Assembly: GCF_963169125.1 (NCBI RefSeq)
Contig: NC_084795.1
Coordinates: forward strand, 187,834,214-187,898,213
DNA: 64,000 nt
From: Humulus lupulus
Lineage: Eukaryota > Streptophyta > Magnoliopsida > Rosales > Cannabaceae
Reading direction: 5' to 3'
The notes below the pieces were generated by a model. The model did not search any database. It was given only the letters and a program-made list of their open reading frames with translations, and was not told the origin of the DNA. The position numbers and the translations under genes were made by a program. This document shows, piece by piece, positions 1 through 13,154 of the stretch (position 1 is the first letter of the stretch; every line of letters begins with the position of its first letter).

Positions 1-741
1 AGCTTCTCGCAGATGGGTCGGGGTAGAGTTGAGTGATGACAGGCGCTGGATTTCGGGTGGCCGTAGGCGGAAAGGGACGGAGACAATGGTGTTGAGGGAA
101 TGGGTCTCATGAGTGGGTTGTGGCGGTGTTTCTCGGAGTTGGAAGGAAGAAAAGATGATGCTGAGGGGGGGGGGGGGGCTTATGTGAATAGTGGGAACCA
201 AAGAGTGTATTTGGGGGTGGGTACCGAAGGTGAATAGGGCACTCGAGGGTGATTTTATATATATATATTTTTTTCTTTGTATATATATATATAACACAAG
301 ATCACACCCCAGATTTGCGCCTACCCAAATTGCCGCCATTTTGCCTCAGCAAAATTTATTTGATGGAACCCCTATGGTTTTTCAGAAATTTTTCCTCTCT
401 GCTTGCTGAAGCAAATTGTGCGCAAAACCATCAGACTCAGAACTGACTTCCAGAATGCCAATTTTTCACCTTCTAGCCCCTGAAACACAAGAACAACAGT
501 AACACCACTTCAAAAAGCAACATAATCACATAAAATTAAACTAGCAAAACTAAAGAACAAAAAGAAATTAGAAGAACAACAACAACTTATATATATTTAT
601 ATATTATATTTTATATATAGATATATATATTCTTGTTTGTTTTTTTCTCTTTTTTTAATATCCATATTATTTTACACTTCTTCCTTTTTGGGTTGTCTTA
701 TAATTAGTGTCTGGATCACTTGACAACCTAAAACAACGACT
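1..741. other. Non-coding left flank, probably the 3' part of the Athila-like element
   Basis: I find no credible gene here. The stretch lies immediately downstream, on the minus strand, of the Athila-like integrase, so it is inferred to be the long non-coding region that Athila elements carry between pol and the 3' LTR. It holds a run of 14 G at 165-178 and AT-dinucleotide tracts near 255-292 and 588-636. The only open frames are about 70 codons and composition-driven. The left LTR and the outer end of the element lie outside the window. Confidence 0.4.
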
Positions 742-1792
742 TTAAGGATCCTCCAAAGTGATGGAGGTCTTCTCACGGTCGACCTCACCTCCCCAATAAT
801 TTTTTAAGCGTTGTCCATTAACTTTAAATTCCCTTTCGGATTGATCTTCCCAAACTTCAACTGCTCCAAAGGGATAAACTTTCACCATGGTGAATGGGCC
901 TAACCAGCGGGACTTCAATTTTCCAGGAAACAACTTCAAGCGCGAGTTGCAGAGTAACACTTTCTGCCCCTTCTCAAAGACTCGAGCTTGAATTTTCTGG
1001 TCCTGCCACCTCTTAGTTTTCTCCTTGTACAGCTTAGCATTTTCATAGGAGAAAAACCTCTTTTCTTCCAGCTCATTCAATTGTAATTTACAAGCTTCTC
1101 CAGCAGCTTGGCGATCCATATTCAACTTCTTACTGGCCCAATATGCCTTATGCTCCAATTCAACCGGAAAATGGCAAGCTTTTTCGAAAGCCAAACGATA
1201 CAGTGACATTCTCAAAGAGGTTTTAAAATTCGTTCTATAGGTCCAAAGAGCGTCATCCAATCGCTGAGGCCAATCCTTTCTTCTAGGATTCACCACTTTC
1301 TGTAGGCTAAGCAATCTTGTGTTTCACACTATACTTGGCTAACAAAGTTGCCAAAATCTTGTTCACAAAGTGAGTGCCAAAGCGGGTGAAAACATGCTTA
1401 TGTAAGAACTTCATTACCACCTTGGAATCATTAGTAGGACTTGCCACTGCTTCAACCCACTTAGAGACATAATTTACTGCCACAAGGATATACAAATTTT
1501 TGAATGACAGAGGGAATGGTCCCATGAAGTCGATTTCCCAAACAACGAACAATTCCATTTCAAGGATGCGATTCAAAGGCATTTCACTCCTTGCTGAAAT
1601 ATTTCCAACACGTTGGCATCGATCACATCTTTTAGAAAATTCATGAGCATCCTTGAAGATAAAAGGCCAATAGTACCTTGATTGAAAAAACTTCTCTGCT
1701 GTCCTTTGCTCACCAAAATGTCCACCATAAAAACCTGAATGACAATGCTCTAGTATACTTGAAAATTCATCCTCAGGCACACATCGCCTCAT
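742..1792 (-). pseudogene. Athila-like Ty3/gypsy integrase, defective
   Basis: Retrotransposon integrase, which would insert the cDNA into the genome. Seen: an N-terminal HHCC-type region (H...H then CDRCQR) on the upstream part (1307-1792), the start of the catalytic core ([10 protein letters not shown], containing the first Asp), and a C-terminal segment (742-1314) ending in the WLGPF and [14 protein letters not shown] region typical of Athila. The core is damaged. After FTRFG the usual stretch with the second catalytic Asp is missing and the text jumps to THFVNK. The stretch carrying the catalytic Glu is also absent, and the reading frame shifts near 1310. It follows the RNase H region in the normal gag-PR-RT-RH-IN order. 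It cannot encode an active enzyme. Confidence 0.85.
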
Positions 1793-1795
1793 GAT

Positions 1796-3238
1796 TCAAT
1801 CTGGAAATTTCTTGTACAAATAGGGCTCATCCCAATAATAAAATCTTACATCATGAAAGAATTTCTTGAGTTGGTGCCTATTTAAATCAGGTGGTTGTAA
1901 ACCACTCACGAAATAGTTGACAAAATCAGCGTACCATGGTGTATTGACTTCGTTCACAACCAACAATTGCTCATCGAGGAATGTATCTTTAATGGGCCCT
2001 TTACCTTGCTTTTCACTATTAGCCTCAAGTCTAGATAAATTGTCAGCCACTTGGTTATCCGTTCCTTTTCTATCCCAAATTTCCAAGTCAAATTCCTGAA
2101 GAAGCAACACCCATCGAATAAGTCTTGGCTTAGCATCCTTCTTGGCTATTAGATACTTGATCACTGAATGATCAGTGTAAACCATCACTTTAGTCCCCAC
2201 AAGATAAGCTTTTAGACTTGTCAAAAACAAACACCACTGCCAAAAGTTCTTTCTCGGTGGTGGTATTGTTCAATTGAGCATCGGCTGATGTATTGCTAGC
2301 ATAATAAATGGAATGAAACACCTTCTCTTTTTGCGGCCCAAGTACGACACCCATAGCAAAGTCAGTAGCATTGCACATCAACTCCAAAGGAAGAGACTAA
2401 TCTGGAGCTACAATGACGGGTGCGGTGATAAGAGCTTTCTTAAAGGTCACAAATGCTTCTCGACACTCCTTGGTGAACTCAAATGCTCGATTTTGCTCAA
2501 GTAATGCCCCAAAATCTCGACATTACTACAGTCACAAATCCACTTGACTGTAGTAGGTGGTGGTAATTTTTCAATGACTTCAAGCTTTGCTCTATCCACT
2601 TCTATGCCCTTGTAAGAAATTCTTTGGCTCAATGTAATACCTTCTTGTATCATGAAATGGCATTTTTCCCAATTGAGTTTGTTTCTTCACATCTCGCCAA
2701 GACTTGCTCCAAGTTAGCCAAACAAGTGTCAAAGGACTCACCAAATACTGAAATTTTTTCCATGAAGATTTCAAGAGACTTTTCCACCATATCTGAAAAA
2801 ATTGCCATCATACAACGTTGGAAAGTGGCGGGAGCACAACCCAAACGACATCCTTCTAAAGGAAAAGGTGCCATAAGGACAAGTGAATGTAGTCTTCTCT
2901 TGGTCTTCTGGCACAATAGAAATATGATTATAGCCTAAATATTCATCAAGGAAACAATAAAACTCCTTTCCCGCCAACCGATCAAGCATTTTATCAATGA
3001 ATGGCAGCGGGAATTGGTCTTTCTAAGTAGCCTTATTTAGCTTTCGGTAGTCCATACAAACATGCCACCTTGTCACTATTCGTGTCGAAATCAACTCATT
3101 ATTTTTATTAGCCATCACCGTGACCCCACCTTTCTTAGGAACACACTGAATCGAGCTGACCCAAGAACTATCTGAAATTGGGTAAACAATTCGATAATCA
3201 AGCCATTTAATTATCTCATTTCTAACCACTTCCTTCAT
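1796..3238 (-). pseudogene. Athila-like reverse transcriptase and RNase H, defective
   Basis: Reverse transcriptase followed by RNase H of a Ty3/gypsy element. Reading right to left: the RT start (3023-3238, with VCMDYRKLNKAT), the fingers/palm region (2650-2989, with CPYGTFSFRRMSFGL and APATFQRCM), then RNase H (2190-2387, then 1796-2230, with [13 protein letters not shown] and VADNLSRLE). At least four frame changes separate the pieces. The catalytic RT box, normally FMDDFSVFG in Athila, reads FMEKISVFG, so both Asp are lost. The first RNase H Asp (family MCDASD) reads MCNATD. The product would be inactive. Confidence 0.85.
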
Positions 3239-3280
3239 GATAGGATTAAGCCTTCGCTGCTGCTCAATAGAATTATTACA

Positions 3281-3841
3281 TCAATCTTCCAATAGAATTT
3301 TATGCATACAAAATGAGGGACTTATACCCTTGATATCCGCCATGGTCCAACCAATGGCCCTAGTGTATCTCTTCAAAACATCCAGCAACAGTCGCTCTTT
3401 TTGAGCTCCTAACATTGCTGGAATAATCATGAGCAAAGTCTCGTTCTCTCTCAAATAGGCATACCTCAAGTGATTAGGCAAATGCTTCAACTCTAACTTT
3501 GGTGGCTCTTGAATAGAGGGCTTAGGAGGCTTAAAATTTCCTTTCGACAAGTCCAAGGACTCAAAAGGCCTCCTAAATTTAGTAAAGGTCTGCTTTGACT
3601 CCACCCATGTAACTTGGTTTTCTTCATCTTCACTTAAGTCTCGATGCTCTTCAAGTGACCTCACCCCCATTCTATCTTTAAAAGCTTCCTTATTGAATTT
3701 TTTAGCTACAATTGACTCAATTACACTCAACCGAGAGCATTCCTCAATCTCATCCAGAAACTTCATAGCGTTGAACACATTAAAAGTCACTTGTTGCTCA
3801 TTCACTCTCATAGTAAGCCCCCCTTTCTGTAAGTCAATCAA
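3281..3841 (-). pseudogene. Athila-like pol segment between protease and RT
   Basis: A 186-codon open segment of the same polyprotein. It begins with the MRVNEQQVTFNVFNAMK region that follows the retropepsin in Athila polyproteins and runs through an acidic linker (LSEDEEN) to the conserved PPKLELKHLPNHLRYAYL and IGWTMADIKGISPSFCMHKI motifs just upstream of RT. It overlaps the end of the protease segment by a few bases in another frame, so the original single frame is broken there. There is no enzymatic domain of its own; in the family this stretch links protease to RT. Confidence 0.8.
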
Positions 3842-4332
3842 AGTCCTCTGGTAGCTAGAAATGGCCTACCAAAGATAATAGGAACATCTCTATTTGCTTC
3901 ATAATCAAGAATGATGAAATCGGCCGGAAAAATAAATTTATTAACTTGTACTAGAACATCTTCAATTTTTCCTTCCGGGTGTGCCATAGAAAGATCCGCT
4001 AGTTGCAAAGTGACTGTGGTTGGCCTTGCTTCTCCAATTCCCAACTTCTTGAAAATTGACATGGGCATCAAATTGATACTAGCCTCCAAGTCACAAAGTG
4101 CTCTACCAACATCTCTACCACCAATAGAACAAGGACTTGTAAAGCTGCCCGGATCTTTCAATTTAGGAGGAATTTTATTCTTCAATATAGCACTACAACC
4201 TTTAGTCAAAGCCATCAATTCAAATTCTCCAAGTTTACTCTTCTTAGTTAAAATATCCTTAAAAAATTTGACATAGTTAGGCATTTGCTCTAAAGCTTCT
4301 ACCAATGGTATATTAATGTGAAGATGTTTCAA
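3838..4332 (-). pseudogene. Athila-like aspartic protease (retropepsin)
   Basis: Retropepsin-like segment that would process the gag-pol polyprotein. Seen: the Athila-typical lead-in (MPNYVKFFKDILTKK, then GCSAILKNKIPPKLKDPGSF), then the active-site region and the flap/second half ending in IIFGRPFLATRGL. The active site, in the family ALCDLGASINLMP, reads ALCDLEASINLMP here. The Asp survives but the conserved Gly after it is replaced by Glu. It is in frame for 164 codons and shifts frame at its C-terminal end. It is co-oriented with the gag C-terminus to its right. Confidence 0.85.
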
Positions 4333-4339
4333 AACATCT

Positions 4340-5179
4340 AGAAATCTTCGGAATTAACCATCTTGCTGCTGCTTTTAAAATCGCTGAGGAAATGGTGGAG
4401 GTGGCTTGCTCATAGGCTTCTCTGTTACATTTTGCGGAGGAATTGCTACAACAATTGCTTCAGGATCAACATTTGACATTTTTTAACTTTAAAATTTGTC
4501 TTCCTTTTACACACTACTTTGGATTGAAGTTGGCTCACTGTTTCTATTAGAATTATCCTTAGTCAACTCCAGATGTTTACCACTCCTCAAGGTAACTACC
4601 TTGCAATGCTCCTTACCATCTCTCCTTGGATTTTCAATATCACTGGGAAAGGTGCCTTGTGGACTATTCCTTAGCTCATTAGCTAGCTACCCCACTTGAA
4701 TCTCTAGGTTCCTCATGCATGTCGATTGGCACTGAATCACAACATCATTCATGGCCAAATATTCTTTCATTAAACTCTCCAAAGAGCTTTATTGAGACAC
4801 TTGAGGAGGAGGTGGTTGAGCACTTGGTTGTAGTTGAGAAAACCTCGGTGGATATGTAGGCTTATTTTTCATTGGTGCTTCGCTTGAACTAGCTCCTTGA
4901 CCCGCCCATGAGAAATTTGGATGCTGCCTCTACCCCAGATTATAAGAGTTCGAATATGGGTTATTACAGTTGGAATTTTGATTCCCCACATAATAAACTG
5001 AAGTGGGATTCGATGGACAACTCTCAAATGTGTGCCCATCTCCACAATAAACACAAGACCCATAAGCAGCCTATCCCATCACAGTTGGTTGAACCATTCC
5101 CCCCAAACTCATGTTCTTGAAAAGGTTAGTCATGGATGAAACTTGAGTGGTCAAAGCTATCAATGTATCCACTTCATGT
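4340..5179 (-). pseudogene. Athila-like gag, C-terminal part (split by insertion)
   Basis: The C-terminal portion of the nucleocapsid (gag) region. On the minus strand it reads, in pieces, GDGHTFESCPSNPTS (a zinc-knuckle-like segment), NPYSNSYN, then a Pro/Gln-rich linker, then MRNLEIQVG, LANELRNSPQGTFPSD and VVTLRSGKHLEL, all typical of Athila gag. Several in-frame stops (for example after QVG) make it a pseudogene. At 5180 it is cut by the Tekay-type element; the rest of gag resumes at 28503. Confidence 0.8.
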
Positions 5180-5184
5180 ACACC
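5180..5184. repeat. Target-site duplication, left copy (acacc)
   Basis: The five bases acacc immediately before the LTR start (TGTAACGACC at 5185) are repeated exactly at 28498-28502, right after the LTR end (GCGTTACA). This fixes the borders of the Tekay-type insertion. Confidence 0.95.
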
Positions 5185-7671
5185 TGTAACGACCCAAAAT
5201 CACTAATATGGCTTAAGAGCCTTGGTTAGTGTGCCGGGAGGGCATAATTGGCTTGTGTGTGAATTTATTTAGTTTAATGCATGATTATGGGAATTTAAAG
5301 CATGATTATGATTTAAAGCATGTTATATGACTATTTGAATATCTGAGATGCATGACTATGTGTATTAGTATGCATGTAGGCCCTGATTAGGTTAGAAGGT
5401 CATAATCGTAATTTTGGCCATTTTGGGCATAACTGCTTTGATATATGTGATAATTGTCGAGACCACATTATTATGTGCATATATCTGTGATCTGTGATTC
5501 GAGAAGATCCTAGTGAGCAAAGTAGTGAAAAAGTCATGGCGGGGATTTATAACCGGCTCGGGGTGAGCCTAGGTGTATAAATGGGAATTTAGTGAGTATA
5601 GTGGAGTCTATTTTAACATCGAGGAATATAGTTGGAGATTATTTAGGTATCGGGAATTAAGCGGGAAATATTAGAGGCACTTGAGGAGTTAGCGGGAATT
5701 GGGTAAAATGACTAAAATGCCCCTAAGTGGATTAAAGGGTTTAGACTTAATATGGAGGGCATAATAGTCATTTGGCTTACAGGAGTTAAGTGTTACTAAA
5801 GCTTTATGTTAGTGGAGATTGTAGAAAGTAATAGAAGTCTAGAAAGAAAAGAAGAAAGAGAAGAGAAAAGGAAGGGAAAACAGAGTTGTATTCTCTTGGG
5901 TCGGTTTGTGGTTCTCTCACCACTTTTCTGGGGTTTTCTTGGAGCAAAGCTCAGAGGAGAGCTGGGTTAGGCTTAGCATCAAGGTTTCTGAGCTAAGCTT
6001 GAGGATTTGATAAGGATTTAGCAAGGTTAGGCCATTACTTGAGGTAAATTATGTAATTCCTTCAGTTTTGGTTTTGGTGTTTAGCAAAGATATCTAAGCT
6101 ATGTTGATGGGGAACTCTAGGGAAGTTGGAGCCAAGGGTTGAGGAAGAGCAAGCCAAGGAGGTCTAGAGACAACTTGAGGTCGAAATTCCACCAAAGGTA
6201 TAAATTCTAAGCTTCTAACTTTGATGTTTAACTGGTTTCTGCTGAGTTTTAATGTCTAGAAGTGGCTATGGTGAATTTTGAGATTAGGGATGCATGTGGT
6301 TGGGTTTTGAGTATTTGGGGTGTTTGGGATGAGTGGAGTATGTTCACAAGGTTGTTTTTGAGTTTGGTACAGGTTTGGAGAAGTTTTGGTTGAGTTTGGT
6401 TCGAGGAAATCGCAGGAAGTGAAATTTGGTGTTTGCCTGTCTGTGACTAGCGCTAGCCTTTGGGCGCTGTAGCACTAGGCCATGCATGCTGAGGGGATTT
6501 TACTTCTGCTTGTAGCGCCCTCCTAAGAGCGCTGTAGCACTACCCTGCTTTTAGAAAGGGATTTTAGGGTTGTTTGCAAGGGTTTTTGACCAAGGGTTTG
6601 GGGTTTGATTCCACCACCTTGTTTGGTGGAACTAGGACTTCCCGGGGGCTTAGGATTGGCCCTGAGGCTAGGTTTTGGACTTGAGGTTTGATGATGAATT
6701 TGGCCTATGGTTGTGTATAGGTGAGCGCTAGGGCTCGAAAGGGATCGTGCTCAAGGAGTCGAGTGATCAATGCTAACAAATCGAAAGGTAAGAAAACTGC
6801 ACCCGGTTATATGTTTGTGATGGGACTAAGTGCTCCCGATATTTGTATCGTGTCAATGATGGTATTATGCCATGGGACATGTAAAAGTGACCTAAGAGTG
6901 CCGTACATAATATTTGCGCACAGGGCACGGCTTGGCCACTGGTAGCCGAGGATACCTTAATATTCACTGAGCTTGGTTTAAGCGGGCCGGAGTTAGTGGG
7001 ATAACAGAAGGAGCAGCTTGAGGGCGCTAGCCCTAGTTATCACTTGTGAACTGATATATGATATGAGATGACATGTTAGTGTGCTGAATACTTGATTATA
7101 CTGAATGATTATATGGTTGAGAACTTGTGATGCGATATGAGATATTGATTTGTCTATTGATTGCTTATGCTCTGTTGTTGTGTTTTCTTGCTGGGCCTTG
7201 GCTCACGGGTGCTACGTGGTGCAGGTAAAGGCAAAGGCACACTGGACCAACCTTGAGATGGAGAGCTATGGGGTTGAATGTACATAGCCAGCTATTCGAT
7301 CATCATGGTCGAGGAGTGGATCATGACAGGGATTGCCTAACTGTTTGTTTTTCCTTAATATGGCTTGTTATTGTATCTAAACCTTATGAATTTTGTAAAC
7401 GGTCTTCAAACTTATTATCTTTGGGATCCCGTGTAAACAGATAATGTTTCTTAATGAAAATGTGACTTTTGAGACCAAAACATTTTAACCCTAGTTCCTC
7501 TATAGTATTAGTAACACGTTTTTAATTAAATGACTTAATTAACAAGTCTAGCACTTTATAAACACACAGTGTAACGGCCTTGGCTATCCAGGGCATTACA
7601 TGACTTCATTAGCAAGTCCTACACCTTTATAAATACACAATGTAGCGGTCTTGGCTACCAAGGGTGTTACA
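5185..7671 (+). repeat. 5' LTR of the Tekay-type element
   Basis: 2487 bp, starting TGTAACGACC and ending GGTGTTACA. A primer-binding site follows four bases later. It contains blocks shared with the other LTRs of this family in the window: ggtaagaaaactgcaccc at 6787, the gcgcacagggcacggcttggcc block near 6914, and the ttgctgggccttggctcacg block near 7190. It is about 260 bp longer than the 3' LTR and differs from it extensively between roughly 5300 and 6700. Confidence 0.93.
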
Positions 7672-7674
7672 GCT

Positions 7675-7686
7675 TGGTATCAGAGC
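7675..7686 (+). promoter_or_regulatory. Primer-binding site (initiator Met tRNA)
   Basis: TGGTATCAGAGC, complementary to the 3' end of initiator methionine tRNA, lies four bases after the 5' LTR. It is the standard site for starting minus-strand cDNA synthesis. Confidence 0.93.
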
Positions 7687-8031
7687 GTCCTAGGTTTAAG
7701 GGTTCCTGAAGACCGGCTGTACATGTACATTCGTTGCTAGAGACAAGCTCGATTCACAGTTTGGTAATGTGTATTTGTGTTTATATGCTTGTATGCTAGA
7801 AATGACTTATGATTGTTGTTATTTATTGAATTAGTAGGAAGCATGAGATACTGATAGGGCCTGGCCCTTGACTGCTATGTGAAAATGTTGAGGCGTGCTT
7901 ATTAGCATCGCCGTGCATGTAAAAGAATATTTGAATGATTAACTGCATATTTTATATGGATGGATGTTTATATCTTAGCTGTTGTGTGGAAATGTTGGGG
8001 CATGCTTATTAGCAATGCCAGTGCATGTGAA
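7687..8031 (+). other. Leader of the Tekay-type element, left part
   Basis: Untranslated leader between primer site and gag, cut by the large CACTA element. It resumes at 19980 and runs to the gag start at 20100. The first 70 bases resemble the leader after the primer site at 59404, including tgacaagctcgact-like text. No ORF of interest. Confidence 0.75.
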
Positions 8032-8034
8032 TAA
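8032..8034. repeat. CACTA target-site duplication (taa), left copy
   Basis: taa directly before CACTAC; repeated at 19977-19979 directly after GTAGTG. Joining the flanks restores a continuous leader sequence. Confidence 0.9.
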
Positions 8035-8282
8035 CACTACAACAAAACCCCCTTTCAATAACACATCATTATAATACTATTAAAAAAGTATTATAGTATA
8101 TATAAAGTAAATGAGTAAAGTAACACGCGACAAATTTTCCTTCTCATTTTCCCTATCTCCGACCGAACCAGTCTTCATATCTTTCTCTCTCTGTCTCATT
8201 TTCCCCTATATTCATACAAAATTTTCTGATCGACGACAATGGTTGCCAACCGCCTTGCTCCATCGTTCGAACCCCCAACTTG

Positions 8283-9268
8283 GTTCCTCAGGTTCTTCCA
8301 ACATTGTCCTCCGAAGAAGATGAGGATATTATTAAATCGATAGTGGAGGGTAAGGTGTCGTCCTACTCGCTAGAGTCTAAGATCGGAGACTGTAAGAGAG
8401 CTGTCGCGATTCGACGTGAGGCGCTTCAGAGGACGGCGGGAAGGTCGCTCCAGAGTTTACCTTTGGAAGGGTTCGATTATGAATCTATTTTGGGGCAGTG
8501 TTGCGAAATTCCTGTTGGGTACATCCAGATTCCGGTATGGATCGCGGGTCCGTTGTTGCTCGATGGGTTCGAGTATTCGGTGCCGATGGCAACTACGGAG
8601 GGTTGTTTGATTGCGATTACAAACAGAGGTTGCAAGGCTATCCATTTGTCTGGTGGGGCTACCAGCGTGTTGTTGAGGGACGACATGACAAGAGCACCGG
8701 TTGTGAGGTTTAATTCCGCCAAGAGAGCTTCCGAGTAGAAGTTCTTCTTGGAGGACCCTGAAAATTTCGAGACACTTTCCATCATCTTTAACAGGTTAGT
8801 CTATGCTTCATAAATATCATATGTATATATGTAAATTTTATCTATTGTTTATTTTTCTTTCTCTAATTTGATATAAATTTGAGTGATAAAGCATGAAGCT
8901 GAATCTGAGGAACTGAAAGTATTAAAAGTAAATAAAGAAAGAAAGAAAGAATAGAAAAATCACGTAAAGGCTAAATCTTTAGTCAATATACAGTCGTGAA
9001 GTTTCTTTTAAATGTCAGATTCATCGAATAGTAATGAATATTAGATTTGAACCATTTGTCTTATTGGGTTTTGGTCATCGTCTCCAGGTCTAGTAGATTT
9101 GCCATGCTCCAGGGTATTCAGTGAGCGATTGCTGGAAAGAATGTGTATATCAGATTTACCTGCAGCATGGGAGACGCCATGGGAATGAACATGGTTTCAA
9201 AAGAAGTTTAGAATGTTCTTGATTTCCTTCAAAACGACTTTGAGGACATGGATGTTATTGGCATATCT
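8283..9268 (+). pseudogene. HMGR: HMG-CoA reductase fragment (two exons)
   Basis: Fragment of 3-hydroxy-3-methylglutaryl-CoA reductase, the ER-anchored rate-limiting enzyme of the mevalonate pathway. Exon 1 (8283-8794) reads [19 protein letters not shown], then [31 protein letters not shown], and [16 protein letters not shown], which contains the catalytic Glu of the TEGC motif. Exon 2 (9088 to about 9268) reads SSRFAMLQGIQ, then DAMGMNMVSKEV and DMDVIGIS, where homology stops. The splice sites (acag/gttagt and tccag/gtc) look genuine. The N-terminal membrane anchor and the second half of the catalytic domain are missing. Three in-frame stops occur: TAG at 8736, TGA at 9122, TAG at 9209. No in-frame ATG precedes the homology; an ATG at 8239 is in another frame. 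About 240 codons remain of roughly 570-600. A non-functional captured copy. Confidence 0.93.
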
Positions 9269-10636
9269 AGTTAGTTTTTTTTTTTTTTTTTTGGATTATT
9301 ATATTTATATTTTTAGACCATTTAGTCACTTTTCTTTCTTGTGAACTTGCAAATTTTTCTTCAACCTGAGTTGTTGCTGCTGTTCCTTTTTTCAGTTATG
9401 TGTAGTAATACACCCCGTATATTCATATCCCTTGAAGATGAACTCAAGGAAAATAAAACATTTAAATAATCAAATAATGAAATAGTTTAATTTGGCAATA
9501 AGTTTCAAGACAATTATTTTATTTGATTGCTATTTTGGCTTGTCTCCATTCATTTATTAGAGAATTGAACTGTGTCTTTTATTTTATTAGATAAAATAAA
9601 AGTGAATAGAATATCTGAGTAGTATCTGCTCAAGCTTTTATTTATTAGGCTAACTTTTTATGTACTAAGGAAGGCTTATGCAGAAAATTTTATTTATTCG
9701 ATTCAACATGCCTATTTACTTTAAATAGAAAAATTAATATGAGAAACTCAATGTAAAGTTAAAAAAGAGTTGAGGTTCAGCCAATCATTTTGTTTACAAG
9801 AGAGCATAAACATTTATTTTTGTAATGGGTTTTGTGGATTAAGTTGGGATCGGATTGTATACTAGTTTTTTTGTACTGAATCCACTTATGCTTGCTTGTT
9901 TTTATTGAATAGCCATTACCACTGGTTTTCTGAGGCCATAATTTTATAAATTCAAGGGTGAAAAGTGGAAGCTTTCCAATAAGATAACAATATATGTATA
10001 TATTGTTAGACAATGTAATATTACATGATTAGTTTTCTGTTTCTGGTTTGTTAGTTTTGTTAGCTTCAATTGTATTCAGTTAGACTGTTACAACTTCCAT
10101 CTATTTCTATGTTGTGTATTGCTACTGTTGTAAAGTTCTATATATAAATAAGATTTGCCTGAGTCTCAAAATCTTCTTTAGAGCTACTTTTTCTCCATTT
10201 ACATTCTTGAATTAACTTCTATCACCCTATGCTAATTTGCTTGGTTTGCTTTGCTTTTATCTTATCCACCCATGGGCATTTTGAGTTTTTGAGTTTTTTC
10301 AACTTTTTTTTATCGAAAAAATGAGTATATTAAAAACACATAAACAAATTACAACTGCCAAATTTGAAACACCACCAAACTTACAACAAACTCAAAACAG
10401 AGACTAAAATACAAGCCAAATCATAAACTCCTAACCAACTCAGCAATTGATCTATTCTTAGCCAAACACTATTGACTCAAACAGCCAAAAAATCTAGCTT
10501 TCAAACTCAAACTTATCATTTTAACTAAACTTATCATTGCACCAGATGCCATAAAAGGCCACCCTCCAATCAAATAAGAAGTGTTTTTTAGGTTCCCCAT
10601 ATAAACATATACATATATTAGTCTATATATATCTAG
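9269..10636. other. Non-coding filler inside the CACTA element
   Basis: AT-rich sequence between the HMGR and C2 fragments. I recognise no exon. 10020-10230 resembles a transcript end or short LTR (ctatatataaataag near 10140). 10304-10520 starts with a T-run and ttatcgaaaaaatgag text that could be the reversed tail of a non-LTR element; this is weak. Confidence 0.4.
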
Positions 10637-11381
10637 AACAATCCAGCTGGAATGAAGAACTGACTTTCTCCCTCGAAGAACCTAATGGAGTTTTGAATTT
10701 GGTAAGTTCCCATGATTTTGAATTTGTAGCTATCCAAATCTGCCACATAGTTTCAATTTCAAGATATAATTTAGTTTGGCACTCATCTTTGCTATGTTAA
10801 ATCCTGAAATTGTATTTTGTTTAGCCATTTTGAAGTTGCATATTGTTCAAGTCTTTACATAACTATGTTTTAGATGGACGTCAATTGTGTACAAACTTAT
10901 TTTTCTTGCGTTCATTAGTCTGAACTTGAAGTATTACAACTTTCTAATTGATAGCACAGCTCCAAAACCTTTATTTATTGTCCCTATATTCTTTTCTCAC
11001 TGAATATGGGAGCTTCAGCTCTAACTTGTGAGTTTATGTAGCAAATGTTTCACCTTTTCCTTCCTCAAGCCAATTATTGGCTTTTGGCCTTTATCAATAG
11101 TTTCAGTTTGCATCTTCTTCTCATGTATTCCTTTGAAGACATAATTAAGACTAGTATGTTATATGACCAAAGTGCTTTCTCCCCTTAGGAAGTGTTTGAT
11201 AAAGACCTCTTGAAGACAGATGAAAAAATGGGACATGCACAACTCAGCCTTCAACCACTTGTCTCTGCTGCTAGACTCAGGCAGATTCTGCAGAACTTCA
11301 ATGGCGAGACGGTGTTAAGGAAGGTTGTCCCAGATAGTGACAACTGTTTGGTCAGAGAAAGCTCCATCACTTGTGTCAATG
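10637..11381 (+). pseudogene. C2-domain protein fragment (two exons)
   Basis: Piece of a calcium/lipid-binding C2 domain. Exon A (about 10637-10701) ends WNEELTFSLEEPNGVLNL at a gtaagt donor. Exon B (11189-11381) continues in frame as EVFDKDLLKTDEKMGHAQLS, QPLVSAARLRQILQ and CLVRESSITCVNG, ending at a gtaatg donor. WNE...L, VFDKD and KMG are standard C2 motifs. Plant single-C2 proteins of the CAR type, or the C2 part of ARF-GAP AGD proteins, are the likely source; I cannot decide between them. About 85 codons, no stops in the exons. It lies just upstream of, and co-oriented with, the thiolase exons, so one transcript could join them. Confidence 0.75.
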
Positions 11382-11720
11382 GTAATGTTGAGAAAGCTCC
11401 ATATTTCTTCTCTAGTTGTGAATGTTTCTTGCTTGCTCATTTGGAAAGCAGTTTTGTTCCATAATTAGAAGTTTCTACCAGTGCAATTTATTGGCTTGAT
11501 TGCTTCTAGGGTACTAGGATTTTCTAAGGTCCATTTTAAAATATATATATATATGGATGTGGGTTATCTTGATACTAAATGGTATATACTAAATATTGTG
11601 AACTTGTATAATTATTAATATTTATGTCATAGTAAGGTTTTCTAGTTAAAAGTAGATTTTAAGTCAGATTTTTCAATACTTGCTTCAGTACTTTTAATTT
11701 GTTTTTGTCTCTCTTCATAG

Positions 11721-13154
<1,434 letters not shown>

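Noticed and set aside
165..178. Run of G as a regulatory or telomere-like signal
   Set aside because: A simple homopolymer without repeat structure, probably slippage.
8283..8738. HMGR as a functional host gene
   Set aside because: No start codon in frame, no membrane anchor, three stops, and homology ends before half of the catalytic domain.
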